Positions 6,388 through 13,783 of a DNA stretch of 15,305 nt are shown here, piece by piece (position 1 is the first letter of the stretch; every line of letters starts with the position of its first letter). Below the pieces are notes generated by a model, which was not told where the DNA came from, did no database searches, and saw only the letters and a program-made list of their open reading frames with translations. Made by a program: the position numbers and the translations under genes. The DNA is from Limnochordia bacterium (GTDB lineage Bacteria > Bacillota > Limnochordia > Darwinibacteriales > DTU012): positions 1 through 15,305 of the forward strand of contig SKHL01000122.1 of assembly GCA_007116995.1 (NCBI GenBank), read 5' to 3'.

Positions 6388-7500
6388 ATGAATCAATTGC
6401 CATTAGCCTTAGTTCTTTCTGGGGGTAGTGTAAGAGCAGCTACTCAAGTAGGAGTGATCAAGGCCTTAGCTCAATACCACATATTTCCTGATATAATTGT
6501 GGGAACCTCAGGTGGTTCTTTTATTGCAGCTTTACATGCGTCTGGGATGTCTGGTGAAGAACTAGAAAATTTGATTATGTCCTTTCAGACTCAAAAAAAG
6601 AAAATCGTGGACTATAATTGGGTAAACCTCATCCTCGGTCTGCTGTTGTGGCAACCAAAGAAGTTATCAGGCTTAGTTATGGGTCATGGGCTCCAAGCTA
6701 TTATACATCAGCATCTAAAGAAATGCAAAGACTTTCAAGGTCTCGGAGAGTTAGCTACAAAAGATAAGGATGTACATCAGCTACTTATCCCCGCTGTCAA
6801 TCTAAGAGATGGCAAAGAAACGGTTTTTTGCGATGTAGATTCGCTTAACCTACCTGTGGAGGATGGTGAATACCAGAGCTTTCGTTTATGTAATCATGGG
6901 TCAATTGCTGAAGCGGTTCGAGCGAGTATTAGTATTCCCGGTATATTCGTGCCTGCAAAAATACAGAATCAAGTTACTTGTCATTGCTACCGTTCAAAAG
7001 CTAGAATAACCCAGGATATCGGCAAGTATGAGTACTTTCTTGATGGGGGCATACGCAATGGGTATCCCATGTCAGTGGCGATAAAACTAGGGCAAGCTCG
7101 CCAAATCATTGGCGTGAATCTAGGCTACGCCGGATTGCGTCGAGAAGACGTGCTTGCTAGGGGACCTATCGAGGTACTGAATCAATCACTAGATATTATG
7201 ATGATGGACCAAGTTGCGGCAGATCTAAACGATAGTGCATTGCGCCGAAGTCAGATTCTAACAATTAATCCGCTGATCTATGATATTCATACCTTTGAAC
7301 TAGAATATATTCCTCAAATGATCGAGCGCGGGTACCAAGTGACTGTTCGCTTGTGTGAAGAAAAGCGGATGATTAAGCAAGGGGATGGAGTATATAACAG
7401 AAAGATGCTATTTGCAGATGTTTGGCAAAGTACCTTCCCCCAGAAAGGAACGCCTTATTTTCAGGAGATGATAGAGCATCAGATAAAAGAGGAGATCTGA
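6388..7500 (+). CDS. Patatin-like phospholipase
   Basis: This 370-residue serine hydrolase has the patatin fold. The catalytic dyad is visible: Ser41 in GTSGG and Asp219 in LDGGIRNG. The oxyanion-hole region reads SGGSVRAATQVGV (11-23). It keeps the Arg and the following helix but has Ser and Ala at two positions that are usually Gly in GGGxRG. Related bacterial proteins (the RssA/YchK group) hydrolyse acyl esters or act in regulation; the substrate here is unknown. There is no signal peptide, so it is probably cytosolic. A strong AAGGAGGA precedes the ATG. The region from about 160 to 215 (HCHCYRSKARITQDI and around) holds an insertion next to the catalytic Asp. The MutS-like gene follows after 124 bases on the same strand, so a shared transcript is possible but unproven. 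Confidence 0.88.
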   Translation: MNQLPLALVLSGGSVRAATQVGVIKALAQYHIFPDIIVGTSGGSFIAALHASGMSGEELENLIMSFQTQKKKIVDYNWVNLILGLLLWQPKKLSGLVMGHGLQAIIHQHLKKCKDFQGLGELATKDKDVHQLLIPAVNLRDGKETVFCDVDSLNLPVEDGEYQSFRLCNHGSIAEAVRASISIPGIFVPAKIQNQVTCHCYRSKARITQDIGKYEYFLDGGIRNGYPMSVAIKLGQARQIIGVNLGYAGLRREDVLARGPIEVLNQSLDIMMMDQVAADLNDSALRRSQILTINPLIYDIHTFELEYIPQMIERGYQVTVRLCEEKRMIKQGDGVYNRKMLFADVWQSTFPQKGTPYFQEMIEHQIKEEI

Positions 7501-7624
7501 TCATAGCAGGGAATTCGTTCTAACTTACCGAAGTATGATATCTTGTACCCTCAGGATACCGGTATTTTCGAAACGGTTATTGCGTGAGAGTATAGAATAA
7601 GGTGCTAGCCCTAGGAGGTATTGT

Positions 7625-9346
7625 ATGCAACCCGTTACTCCCAAAATAAGTTTGTTGTGGCCTAGAGGATCAGCAAGTGCGTCTATAATTGATGCCGGCG
7701 ATGCTGTAGTGATTGATCTAGAATTGACACGATTTGTTGAGGCGATTGATAATATCCATGAGCAGAGGGTTACATTGGCATCGGTTCTACAAAAGTTTAG
7801 CGATGATCCGCAGGTGATTGGATATCGACTGGATATTGTTGAGGATTTATTAGCGAACTCCGATCTATGCTATTGTCTGAAGGAGTTACTTCCAAAAATT
7901 GATGAGCTGGTGCGCATTAGCAAACTGCGGTTTGAGCCTAGTGCAGATCTGGAGATGTTAATATCTCGTATTGATGAACTGGATCTTTATATCCAGTGTG
8001 TGAATACGTTAGCACAACACTTTAGCACAACAGCGGCAACCTTGTCTTCAGCCGGGTTGGTGAAGCTGAAAGAAATTGTCTTAGAGATTACTAACACCCA
8101 CGAGTTTCAATCACTGGTACAAGAGTTGCCACAAATGAAGGCTGGAATGGAAAAGCTAGCTAGTGTTACTATTGGTGTTAATCTTGATGCCCAATTACGA
8201 CCTTGTGAAGCGGTCTTATTATCGATTAATGACCAAAAATATCGGGCGGGTACAATTCTTGAGCGTCTGATGAACAAAAGCGCTCGCGATAAGTATGTAG
8301 GTGTTTCATCGCTATTTACCATTAATAACGGAAGTGAATCGGATGAAATGCAGAATATGGTCTTTCGGCAAGCTATAATCAATAGTATTGGCAAAATCCT
8401 GCGCTCTGTGATTCGGCCAGTCGCTCCTTTAGTCGCTAAATATACGCGGGTAAGTGCCGAATTTCTGCTTAATCTAAACAGTGAGATTGTATTTTTGCTT
8501 GCTTCAGTACAATTGCTAAAGACATTGCAGCAAAGCGGGCTGAACATCTGTAAACCCCAGGTTTTAGCCAAAGCTGACCGTAAGGGGAATATTAAGGGGT
8601 TCTATAATCTGAATTTAGCATTACAGAAACTGGCGGATTCGGAAACGGACTTAGGGATAAAGATTGTTGGAAATGACGTAGTGTTCAATGATCAGGGAAG
8701 GATATATATCCTTACTGGTCCTAACCAGGGTGGTAAGACAACATATACGCAGGGAGTAGGGTTAGCTCAATTTATGTTTCAATTAGGACTGTATGTACCG
8801 GGGGAAGTAGCAGCGCTTAGTCCAGTGGATAATATCTTCACCCACTTCCCTGTAGAAGAAAGACCTAATTCTAACTTAGGGCGAATGGGCGAAGAATGCC
8901 AGCGCCTTCAGGGAATCTTTGCTAAGGCCACCGCGCATAGTCTTGTATTACTAAATGAAAGTTTATCTAGCACTAGTCCAGGTGAAGGTATATATATTGC
9001 GAAAGAAATTGTGTGTGGACTGAAACTTTTAGGGTTGCGCGGGGTTTACGCCACGCATTTCCACGAGCTCGGGTCAAGTGTGGACCGAATAAACGAGAAT
9101 GTCCCAGGTGATAGTCGGCTAGTCAGTTTAGTCGCTGGTTTGCTAGCTCATTCGCAGGAGACAAAGGGATTTTTCCAGCGAAGCTTTCGGATAACCCCCG
9201 GAGTTCCCCAGGGTATGAGCTATGCGAAAGAGATTGCTTCCCAACATGGAGTAAGTATTGAGCAGATCATTACTACCCTAGAAGACAGAGAGATGATTCA
9301 GTCTAGGCACGAGGTCGCTGTAAATTCGAATTGGCTCGGGGATTGA
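7625..9346 (+). CDS. MutS-family ATPase without mismatch-recognition domain
   Basis: This 573-residue protein has a MutS core/lever-like helical region (about 30-330) and a C-terminal ABC-type MutS ATPase. Walker A is GPNQGGKTT at 365-373. The Walker B equivalent is LVLLNESLSSTSPGEG at 441 onward, with Asn444 where classical MutS has Asp, followed by Glu445. YATHFHELG is the H-loop, and a C-terminal ITPGVPQGMSYAKEIA matches the MutS end region. The N-terminal mismatch-binding domain (Phe-x-Glu motif) of MutS1 and the C-terminal Smr nuclease of MutS2 are both absent. It therefore belongs to one of the poorly characterised MutS-like subfamilies; a role in post-replicative mismatch repair should not be assumed. 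AGGAGGT lies at good spacing before the ATG. A MazG-like gene follows after 28 bases and is probably co-transcribed. Confidence 0.82.
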   Translation: MQPVTPKISLLWPRGSASASIIDAGDAVVIDLELTRFVEAIDNIHEQRVTLASVLQKFSDDPQVIGYRLDIVEDLLANSDLCYCLKELLPKIDELVRISKLRFEPSADLEMLISRIDELDLYIQCVNTLAQHFSTTAATLSSAGLVKLKEIVLEITNTHEFQSLVQELPQMKAGMEKLASVTIGVNLDAQLRPCEAVLLSINDQKYRAGTILERLMNKSARDKYVGVSSLFTINNGSESDEMQNMVFRQAIINSIGKILRSVIRPVAPLVAKYTRVSAEFLLNLNSEIVFLLASVQLLKTLQQSGLNICKPQVLAKADRKGNIKGFYNLNLALQKLADSETDLGIKIVGNDVVFNDQGRIYILTGPNQGGKTTYTQGVGLAQFMFQLGLYVPGEVAALSPVDNIFTHFPVEERPNSNLGRMGEECQRLQGIFAKATAHSLVLLNESLSSTSPGEGIYIAKEIVCGLKLLGLRGVYATHFHELGSSVDRINENVPGDSRLVSLVAGLLAHSQETKGFFQRSFRITPGVPQGMSYAKEIASQHGVSIEQIITTLEDREMIQSRHEVAVNSNWLGD

Positions 9347-9374
9347 GCCATCAAGTTTAAGGAGGTAAATAAAG

Positions 9375-9707
9375 ATGGGTAATGGATTTAATGGGTACCA
9401 ACGGGATGCCAAACGAACACTAAATGATTCACCAGCGGACATCTATAAGTTAGCCAATCTAGGGATGGGTCTTGCGGGAGAAGCAGGTGAGGTTTGTGAC
9501 TACTTAAAGAAAGTAGTTTTTCACGGACACAGTTTAGACAAGGAGAAGGTATGTGATGAGTTAGGCGATGTATTGTGGTACCTAGCGAACTTAGCCGATG
9601 CCGTAGGCGTGCCCTTAAGTAAAGTGGCTGAGGATAACATTGAGAAGCTAAAGCAACGCTATCCCCATGGGTTTGACCAGATCCGCTCGCAGAAGCGAGC
9701 CGATTAG
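9375..9707 (+). CDS. MazG-like nucleotide pyrophosphohydrolase
   Basis: This 110-residue all-alpha NTP pyrophosphohydrolase has the metal-binding pattern E36xxE39 (GLAGEAGEVCDYL) and E62xxD65 (DELGDVLWYLA), as in MazG/iMazG-like enzymes that hydrolyse non-canonical or excess (d)NTPs to monophosphates. It is a single MazG domain, about the size of short house-cleaning members and well below full two-domain MazG. AAGGAGG precedes the ATG. The 28-base gap from the MutS-like gene suggests one operon. Its TAG is directly followed by the splB stop codon on the other strand. A hairpin sits inside its last codons. The substrate cannot be told from sequence. Confidence 0.85.
   Translation: MGNGFNGYQRDAKRTLNDSPADIYKLANLGMGLAGEAGEVCDYLKKVVFHGHSLDKEKVCDELGDVLWYLANLADAVGVPLSKVAEDNIEKLKQRYPHGFDQIRSQKRAD
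9685..9700. terminator. Short GC hairpin at the mazG-like/splB convergence, weak terminator candidate
   Basis: GCTCGC and GCGAGC pair perfectly around AGAA within the last codons of the MazG-like gene, a few bases before both stop codons. No T run follows on either strand, so if it halts transcription it is not a classical intrinsic terminator. Confidence 0.3.
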
Positions 9708-10727
9708 TTAGACGAGATAGGCTATTTTAGAATTGGGAAAATGGGCGCCTAGTTGCGAAAAAAATAACGTCTTTATTTCATCCATTGTTTCATTAGGGTA
9801 AATATATTTCCCGTATCCAAACTGACCATACTTGAATTTTCGCTCTGACTCATCTAAGGGTAAGGTTGATTGGGGAAATACTTTCAGAATATTAGTTTTG
9901 GCGCGGGCAGTAAACCGATGGGTAATAAGTTCGAAGCTTGGGGTAACCTCTCTTGGAAGAATTTGAGCTAAATCTTTGATGAGCTGTGTATATTCCGTCT
10001 GCCATTTTTCATAGGTGATTATGGGGGCAAGTAAAAAGCCAATGGGATATCCCGCTGTGGCTACCTTTTTTGCTGCATTAAGACGCTTCTGGATAGAGGA
10101 GGTGCCTTTTTCATATCGTGTTATTACATGGTTTGTATTTAAGGAGAAGCGAATTTCTGTATGGTTGCGGTGATCAGCGTCTAGAAGAGAGTCTATATCG
10201 GCGTATTTCGTCACAAACCGAAACCGCCCCAATTCTCTGTGACCAAAGAACTCAATCGTTGCCTTTAATGAGCCTGTTAAATATTCAACCGGGATAGGGT
10301 CAGATGTGGCTGCGCCTTCAAAGATAGTAATATCAGGAGATTTTTCGTTAATATGACGTTCAGCTTGGGCAAGAATGTCCGCGATGTTTACATAGATACG
10401 TAGTGCAGGCTTCGGGCCGAGAGTCGTTTGCAGATAACAATACTCACACAACCCGGGACAACTAGTTACTAAAGGTAATTGGTAATGGGCTGAAGGTTTG
10501 CATGATTGGAATTTTAGTGAACGACGAATACTGACTACCAAGCTCTGCTTCGCTTGAATGTATTTCTCTTTATCGGTCTTACCAGGAATCTGTGTTACGC
10601 GATTGTGATCGGGTAAAATGCTGACAGAGATATCTTCCTGGACAAAGTGTTGATGTAGCGATTGCCCTAATGGGTATTTCATCGCATCGGGCTCAATAAA
10701 TACTCTCTTTGGACTAAAACGTTGCAT
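9708..10727 (-). CDS. splB: Spore photoproduct lyase (radical SAM) with Ala at the catalytic Cys position
   Basis: At 339 residues this matches spore photoproduct lyases, which use S-adenosylmethionine and a 4Fe-4S cluster to revert the UV lesion 5-thyminyl-5,6-dihydrothymine on spore germination. The cluster motif CPGLCEYC holds Cys90, Cys94 and Cys97, with the conserved Tyr96 and Tyr98 and the following LQTTLG. Also family-typical are IPGK near 47, KPSAHY near 77, RFVTKY, HRFT, and the C-terminal YGKYIYP region. The segment FEGAATSDPIP aligns with FEASCTSD of Bacillus SplB, so the H-donor Cys (141 in B. subtilis, 140 in Geobacillus) is Ala140 here, codon GCC at 10310-10308. The rest is intact, so it does not look like a decayed gene. 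GGAGGGG precedes the ATG, and a sigma-G-like promoter lies upstream. The typical splA partner is absent. Confidence 0.92.
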   Translation of the reverse strand: MQRFSPKRVFIEPDAMKYPLGQSLHQHFVQEDISVSILPDHNRVTQIPGKTDKEKYIQAKQSLVVSIRRSLKFQSCKPSAHYQLPLVTSCPGLCEYCYLQTTLGPKPALRIYVNIADILAQAERHINEKSPDITIFEGAATSDPIPVEYLTGSLKATIEFFGHRELGRFRFVTKYADIDSLLDADHRNHTEIRFSLNTNHVITRYEKGTSSIQKRLNAAKKVATAGYPIGFLLAPIITYEKWQTEYTQLIKDLAQILPREVTPSFELITHRFTARAKTNILKVFPQSTLPLDESERKFKYGQFGYGKYIYPNETMDEIKTLFFSQLGAHFPNSKIAYLV

Positions 10728-10753
10728 GGGATCCCCTCCAATGTCAATACCTA

Positions 10754-10783
10754 TAGCATGTACAGCACTAGTTAAGAGTGTAC
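10754..10783 (-). promoter_or_regulatory. Sigma-G-like (forespore) promoter of splB
   Basis: On the minus strand, GTACA (10783-10779), an 18-base spacer and CATGCTA (10760-10754) fit the sigma-G pattern GHATR-N18-CATNHTA with one mismatch in the -35. The predicted start near 10747 leaves a short leader carrying the GGAGGGG site before the ATG at 10727. Forespore expression by sigma-G is established for splB in Bacillus. Confidence 0.5.
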
Positions 10784-10929
10784 TTGGGAATTGCGTTATT
10801 TTTATGGTAATTTTTGGCAGGGGCCTTTGTGTCTATTACTAAGTTCTATGCATAAGATTTAACTGTTTCCAGGAATTATAAGAGTGATAGCGAATACATT
10901 AGAGACTTAACATTTTAGGAGTTGATCAT

Positions 10930-11448
10930 GTGGCAAATCCAGTAGTAACTATGGAGTTAGACAATGGTAATGTAGTTAAAGCGGAGCTATACCCTGAGGT
11001 AGCACCTAATACGGTAAATAACTTTATTTCCTTAATAAATAAAGGATACTACGATGGGCTCATCTTTCATCGGGTAATACCAGGATTTATGGTCCAAGGG
11101 GGATGCCCCCAAAAAACAGGCATGGGAGGCCCGGGTTATTCCATTAAGGGTGAGTTCAATAGTAATGGATTCACCAATACACTACAACACGATCGGGGTG
11201 TGCTCTCCATGGCCCGGACCATGCAACCAAATTCAGCTGGATCCCAGTTTTTTATTATGGTGGCCAAATCCCCCCATCTGGATGGAGAGTCTGCGGCTTT
11301 TGGTAAAGTTATAGAAGGAATCGAGGCCGTTGATCAGGTCGTGGCAACCCAACGAGATCCAAATGACAAGCCGTTAACAGAGCAGAAAATAGCAAAAGTA
11401 AGCGTGGATATTTTTGATACTACGTATCCAGAGCCAGAGAAAGTATAA
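10930..11448 (+). CDS. Cyclophilin-type peptidyl-prolyl cis-trans isomerase
   Basis: This 172-residue single-domain cytosolic cyclophilin has the catalytic and substrate-binding stretches FHRVIPGFMVQGG, MGGPGYSIKGEF, LSMARTMQPNSAGSQFFI, and HLDGESAAFGKVIEG, so the active-site Arg, Phe, Met, Gln and His positions appear conserved. It catalyses proline isomerisation during protein folding. The start is GTG at 10930, with AGGAG eight bases upstream. The overlapping ATG at 10928 would give only a five-residue peptide (MWQIQ) in another frame. A Cys replaces the Asp common in GGDP. It is divergent from splB over the longest spacer in the window (202 bases) and convergent with tex. No membrane anchor or signal peptide is present. 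Confidence 0.95.
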   Translation: MANPVVTMELDNGNVVKAELYPEVAPNTVNNFISLINKGYYDGLIFHRVIPGFMVQGGCPQKTGMGGPGYSIKGEFNSNGFTNTLQHDRGVLSMARTMQPNSAGSQFFIMVAKSPHLDGESAAFGKVIEGIEAVDQVVATQRDPNDKPLTEQKIAKVSVDIFDTTYPEPEKV

Positions 11449-11462
11449 GTGGTTTATTCTTA

Positions 11463-11483
11463 AGAAGGACAATATGTCCTTCT
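11463..11483. repeat. Hairpin repeat copy 2, between cyclophilin and tex
   Basis: AGAAGGACA and TGTCCTTCT pair perfectly around an ATA loop, between the convergent cyclophilin and tex stops. It resembles the hairpin at 5713-5739. There is no strong T run on either side, so it may be a transcript-end stabiliser or a repeated element rather than a standard terminator. Confidence 0.6.
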
Positions 11484-11508
11484 ACAAAATCCAGTGATTA
11501 TGATGTAG

Positions 11509-13668
11509 TTAGTCTTCTCGCACTCTCATGGTTAAACTGATTCGTCCCTGTTTAGGTTCAACGGAGAGAACTTGTACAGTGATTATATCACCGACTTGTA
11601 ATACCTCTGTGGGATGTTTAATATATCGGTCGCTAATTTGCGATATATGGACAAGGCCAGCCTTCTTAACTCCAATATCCACAAAGGCGCCAAAGTCTAC
11701 TACATTTTGAACACTGCCTTGGAGAATCATACCTGTTTTTAAATCTTCCAAGGATAAGACATCGGCTCGAAATAGAGGTGGGGGTAGCTGATCCCGTGGA
11801 TCGCGACCGGGTTGGCCTAAGGAGTCTAAGATATCTCTAACCGTTGGTTCTCCCGCTTCTAGTTCCTTGGCTATCTGTTTCCCATCAAGGGTGGTTAGTT
11901 TGGTTCTAATCTCTTCGATTACAGATTTATCTAGTAAATCCTTGCTCTTATAACCAATTAAGCTTAGGATTTTTTTGGCGAGCCCATAGGATTCGGGATG
12001 GACAGCCGTATTATCTAGTGGATCTTCTCCTCGGGAGATGCGCAGAAACCCAGCACATTGTTGAAAGGTTTTTAAACCTAGCCCCTTTACTTCTTTAAGC
12101 TGGCTTCGTTTCCGGAATTCTCCTATCGATTGACGATGGTTTAATATTTCTTCAGCAACAGGCATAGATAACCCAGCAACGTGACGTAAGAGTGCTGGAG
12201 AAGCGCTATTTAATTCAACGCCCACATAGTTAACACAGCTCTCAACTATCTCGCCTAGGGTCTTTGCAAGAGACTTTTGATTGACATCATGCTGGTAGAG
12301 TCCTACACCAATAGACTTTGGATCTATTTTTACTAATTCAGCAAGAGGGTCTAATACTCTACGAGCTATGGAAACAGCCCCACGCATGGCTACATCTAAA
12401 TGGGGGAATTCCTTGCGAGCGATATCGGAAGCAGAATAAACAGATGCTCCTGCTTCATTGATGACTAAGTATTGGAGCGTAGGATGATAGTCCTTAATCA
12501 GCTCTGCTAGTAGCTGTTCTGTTTCGCGGCAGGCTGTGCCGTTACCAATGGTCACAAGCGAAATATCATAGTCAGATATCAATCTGGCCAGGGTCTTTAA
12601 TGCTTCATTCTTTCTGTTTTGTGGCTCGTGGGGATAGATGGTGGTTGTGTCTAATAAGTCGCCAAAGCAATTTATGGCCACGATTTTGCACCCTGTGCGA
12701 TAGGCTGGGTCTACCCCTAAGATATTGCGGTGACGCACGGGGGCTTGTAATAACAAGCTATGTAAGTTTTTGCCGAAAATACTGATGCCGTGTTCTTCTG
12801 CGGTTTCTGTTAGCTGGTTGCGGATCTCTCGTTCAATACTAGGTGCTAATAAACGGTGGTAACTATCCTCAATCGCTGCTTGAATCCAGGGGGCTACAGG
12901 CGAAATCTTGTTTGTGATTAATCGTTTCTCTAAGGAGCGTAAGATAGAATCCGGCTCCAATATAACTTTTACTTTCAGAGCCTTAAGACGCTCTCCCCGA
13001 TTAATGGCTAGCACTCGGTGAGGAGGAATTTTATGAACAGGTTCTTGATAGTCAAAATACATCTTAAACTCTTGAGCATCCTCACTTCCTTCTTTTGCTG
13101 CGACTTCGCACTGAATGATCCCTTGATGCCACGTATAGTGTCTGGCGATCTGACGTAGAGAAGCATCATCGGCGAATTGTTCAGCAAGTATGTCTGATGC
13201 CCCTTGTTTTGCATCCGCAAGAGAGGGGACTTCATCGGTGAGATATGCTTGGCAAAGCACATCAAGCGGATCATCTTCTTGTCTAAAGAGGATCTGTGCT
13301 AGGGGTTCAAGCCCCTTCTCTTTCGCAATGGAAGCCCGGGTACGGCGTTTAGGCCGGAAGGGACGGTATATATCTTCAAGTTGCTGTAATGTGGTAGCTT
13401 GGCCGATAGAACTTGCCAGGTCGTTTGTTAGTTTATCTTGCTGTTGGATTAGATGGGTTACTTCCTCTTTACGGGCTTCTAGATTCCGTAAGTACGTTAG
13501 CCGATCAGATACATCGCGAATAACTACCTCATCTAGTTCACCGGTCATTTCCTTGCGATAACGGGCGATAAATGGTATGGTGTTACCTTCATCTAATAGA
13601 GCAATGGTTTGTTTCACTTGGCGATGATGGATTTTTAACTCGTCTGCAATCTGTTTAATAATATCCAT
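11509..13668 (-). CDS. tex: Tex, S1-domain transcription accessory protein
   Basis: This 719-residue Tex protein (YhgF in E. coli) is complete. It has the N-terminal helical region starting MDIIKQIADELKI with NTIPFIARYRKE, a YqgF/RNase H-like domain from about 315 (ILGVDPAYRTGCKIVAIN), a helix-hairpin-helix region around 485-560 (LRHVAGLSMPVAEEI; VKGLGLKTFQQCAGFLRI), and a C-terminal S1 RNA-binding domain at about 643-713 (GSVQNVVDFGAFVDIGV). Family members bind nucleic acids and RNA polymerase and affect transcription and RNA turnover; the exact activity here is inferred from the family. AAGGAGG precedes the ATG, with a strong sigma-A promoter close upstream. It is convergent with the cyclophilin gene and divergent from the TPM-domain gene. 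Confidence 0.96.
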   Translation of the reverse strand: MDIIKQIADELKIHHRQVKQTIALLDEGNTIPFIARYRKEMTGELDEVVIRDVSDRLTYLRNLEARKEEVTHLIQQQDKLTNDLASSIGQATTLQQLEDIYRPFRPKRRTRASIAKEKGLEPLAQILFRQEDDPLDVLCQAYLTDEVPSLADAKQGASDILAEQFADDASLRQIARHYTWHQGIIQCEVAAKEGSEDAQEFKMYFDYQEPVHKIPPHRVLAINRGERLKALKVKVILEPDSILRSLEKRLITNKISPVAPWIQAAIEDSYHRLLAPSIEREIRNQLTETAEEHGISIFGKNLHSLLLQAPVRHRNILGVDPAYRTGCKIVAINCFGDLLDTTTIYPHEPQNRKNEALKTLARLISDYDISLVTIGNGTACRETEQLLAELIKDYHPTLQYLVINEAGASVYSASDIARKEFPHLDVAMRGAVSIARRVLDPLAELVKIDPKSIGVGLYQHDVNQKSLAKTLGEIVESCVNYVGVELNSASPALLRHVAGLSMPVAEEILNHRQSIGEFRKRSQLKEVKGLGLKTFQQCAGFLRISRGEDPLDNTAVHPESYGLAKKILSLIGYKSKDLLDKSVIEEIRTKLTTLDGKQIAKELEAGEPTVRDILDSLGQPGRDPRDQLPPPLFRADVLSLEDLKTGMILQGSVQNVVDFGAFVDIGVKKAGLVHISQISDRYIKHPTEVLQVGDIITVQVLSVEPKQGRISLTMRVRED

Positions 13669-13689
13669 TGAAAACCTCCTTCTATACTA

Positions 13690-13718
13690 TTTATACCAAG
13701 TTAGCAGGAAGATGTAAA
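13690..13718 (-). promoter_or_regulatory. Sigma-A promoter of tex
   Basis: On the minus strand, TTTACA (13718-13713), a 17-base spacer and TATAAA (13695-13690) each differ from consensus by one base. The hexamers lie just upstream of AAGGAGG and the tex ATG at 13668, giving a short leader. Confidence 0.7.
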
Positions 13719-13783
13719 GCGAATGTGGAAAAATTTTGGTATGAGGTGTTATTAGCGATTTAAGGGGAAGAGGGTGGGAGAGT

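Noticed and set aside
7556..7565. Palindrome ATACCGGTAT before the MutS-like gene
   Set aside because: Short, no loop, no further match in the window, so not separable from chance.
8107..8571. 154-codon minus-strand ORF inside the MutS-like gene
   Set aside because: It is an antisense shadow of the MutS-like core with no ribosome site or motif.
13190..13561. 123-codon plus-strand ORF antisense to tex
   Set aside because: Ser/Arg-rich composition is typical of a shadow frame opposite a conserved gene.
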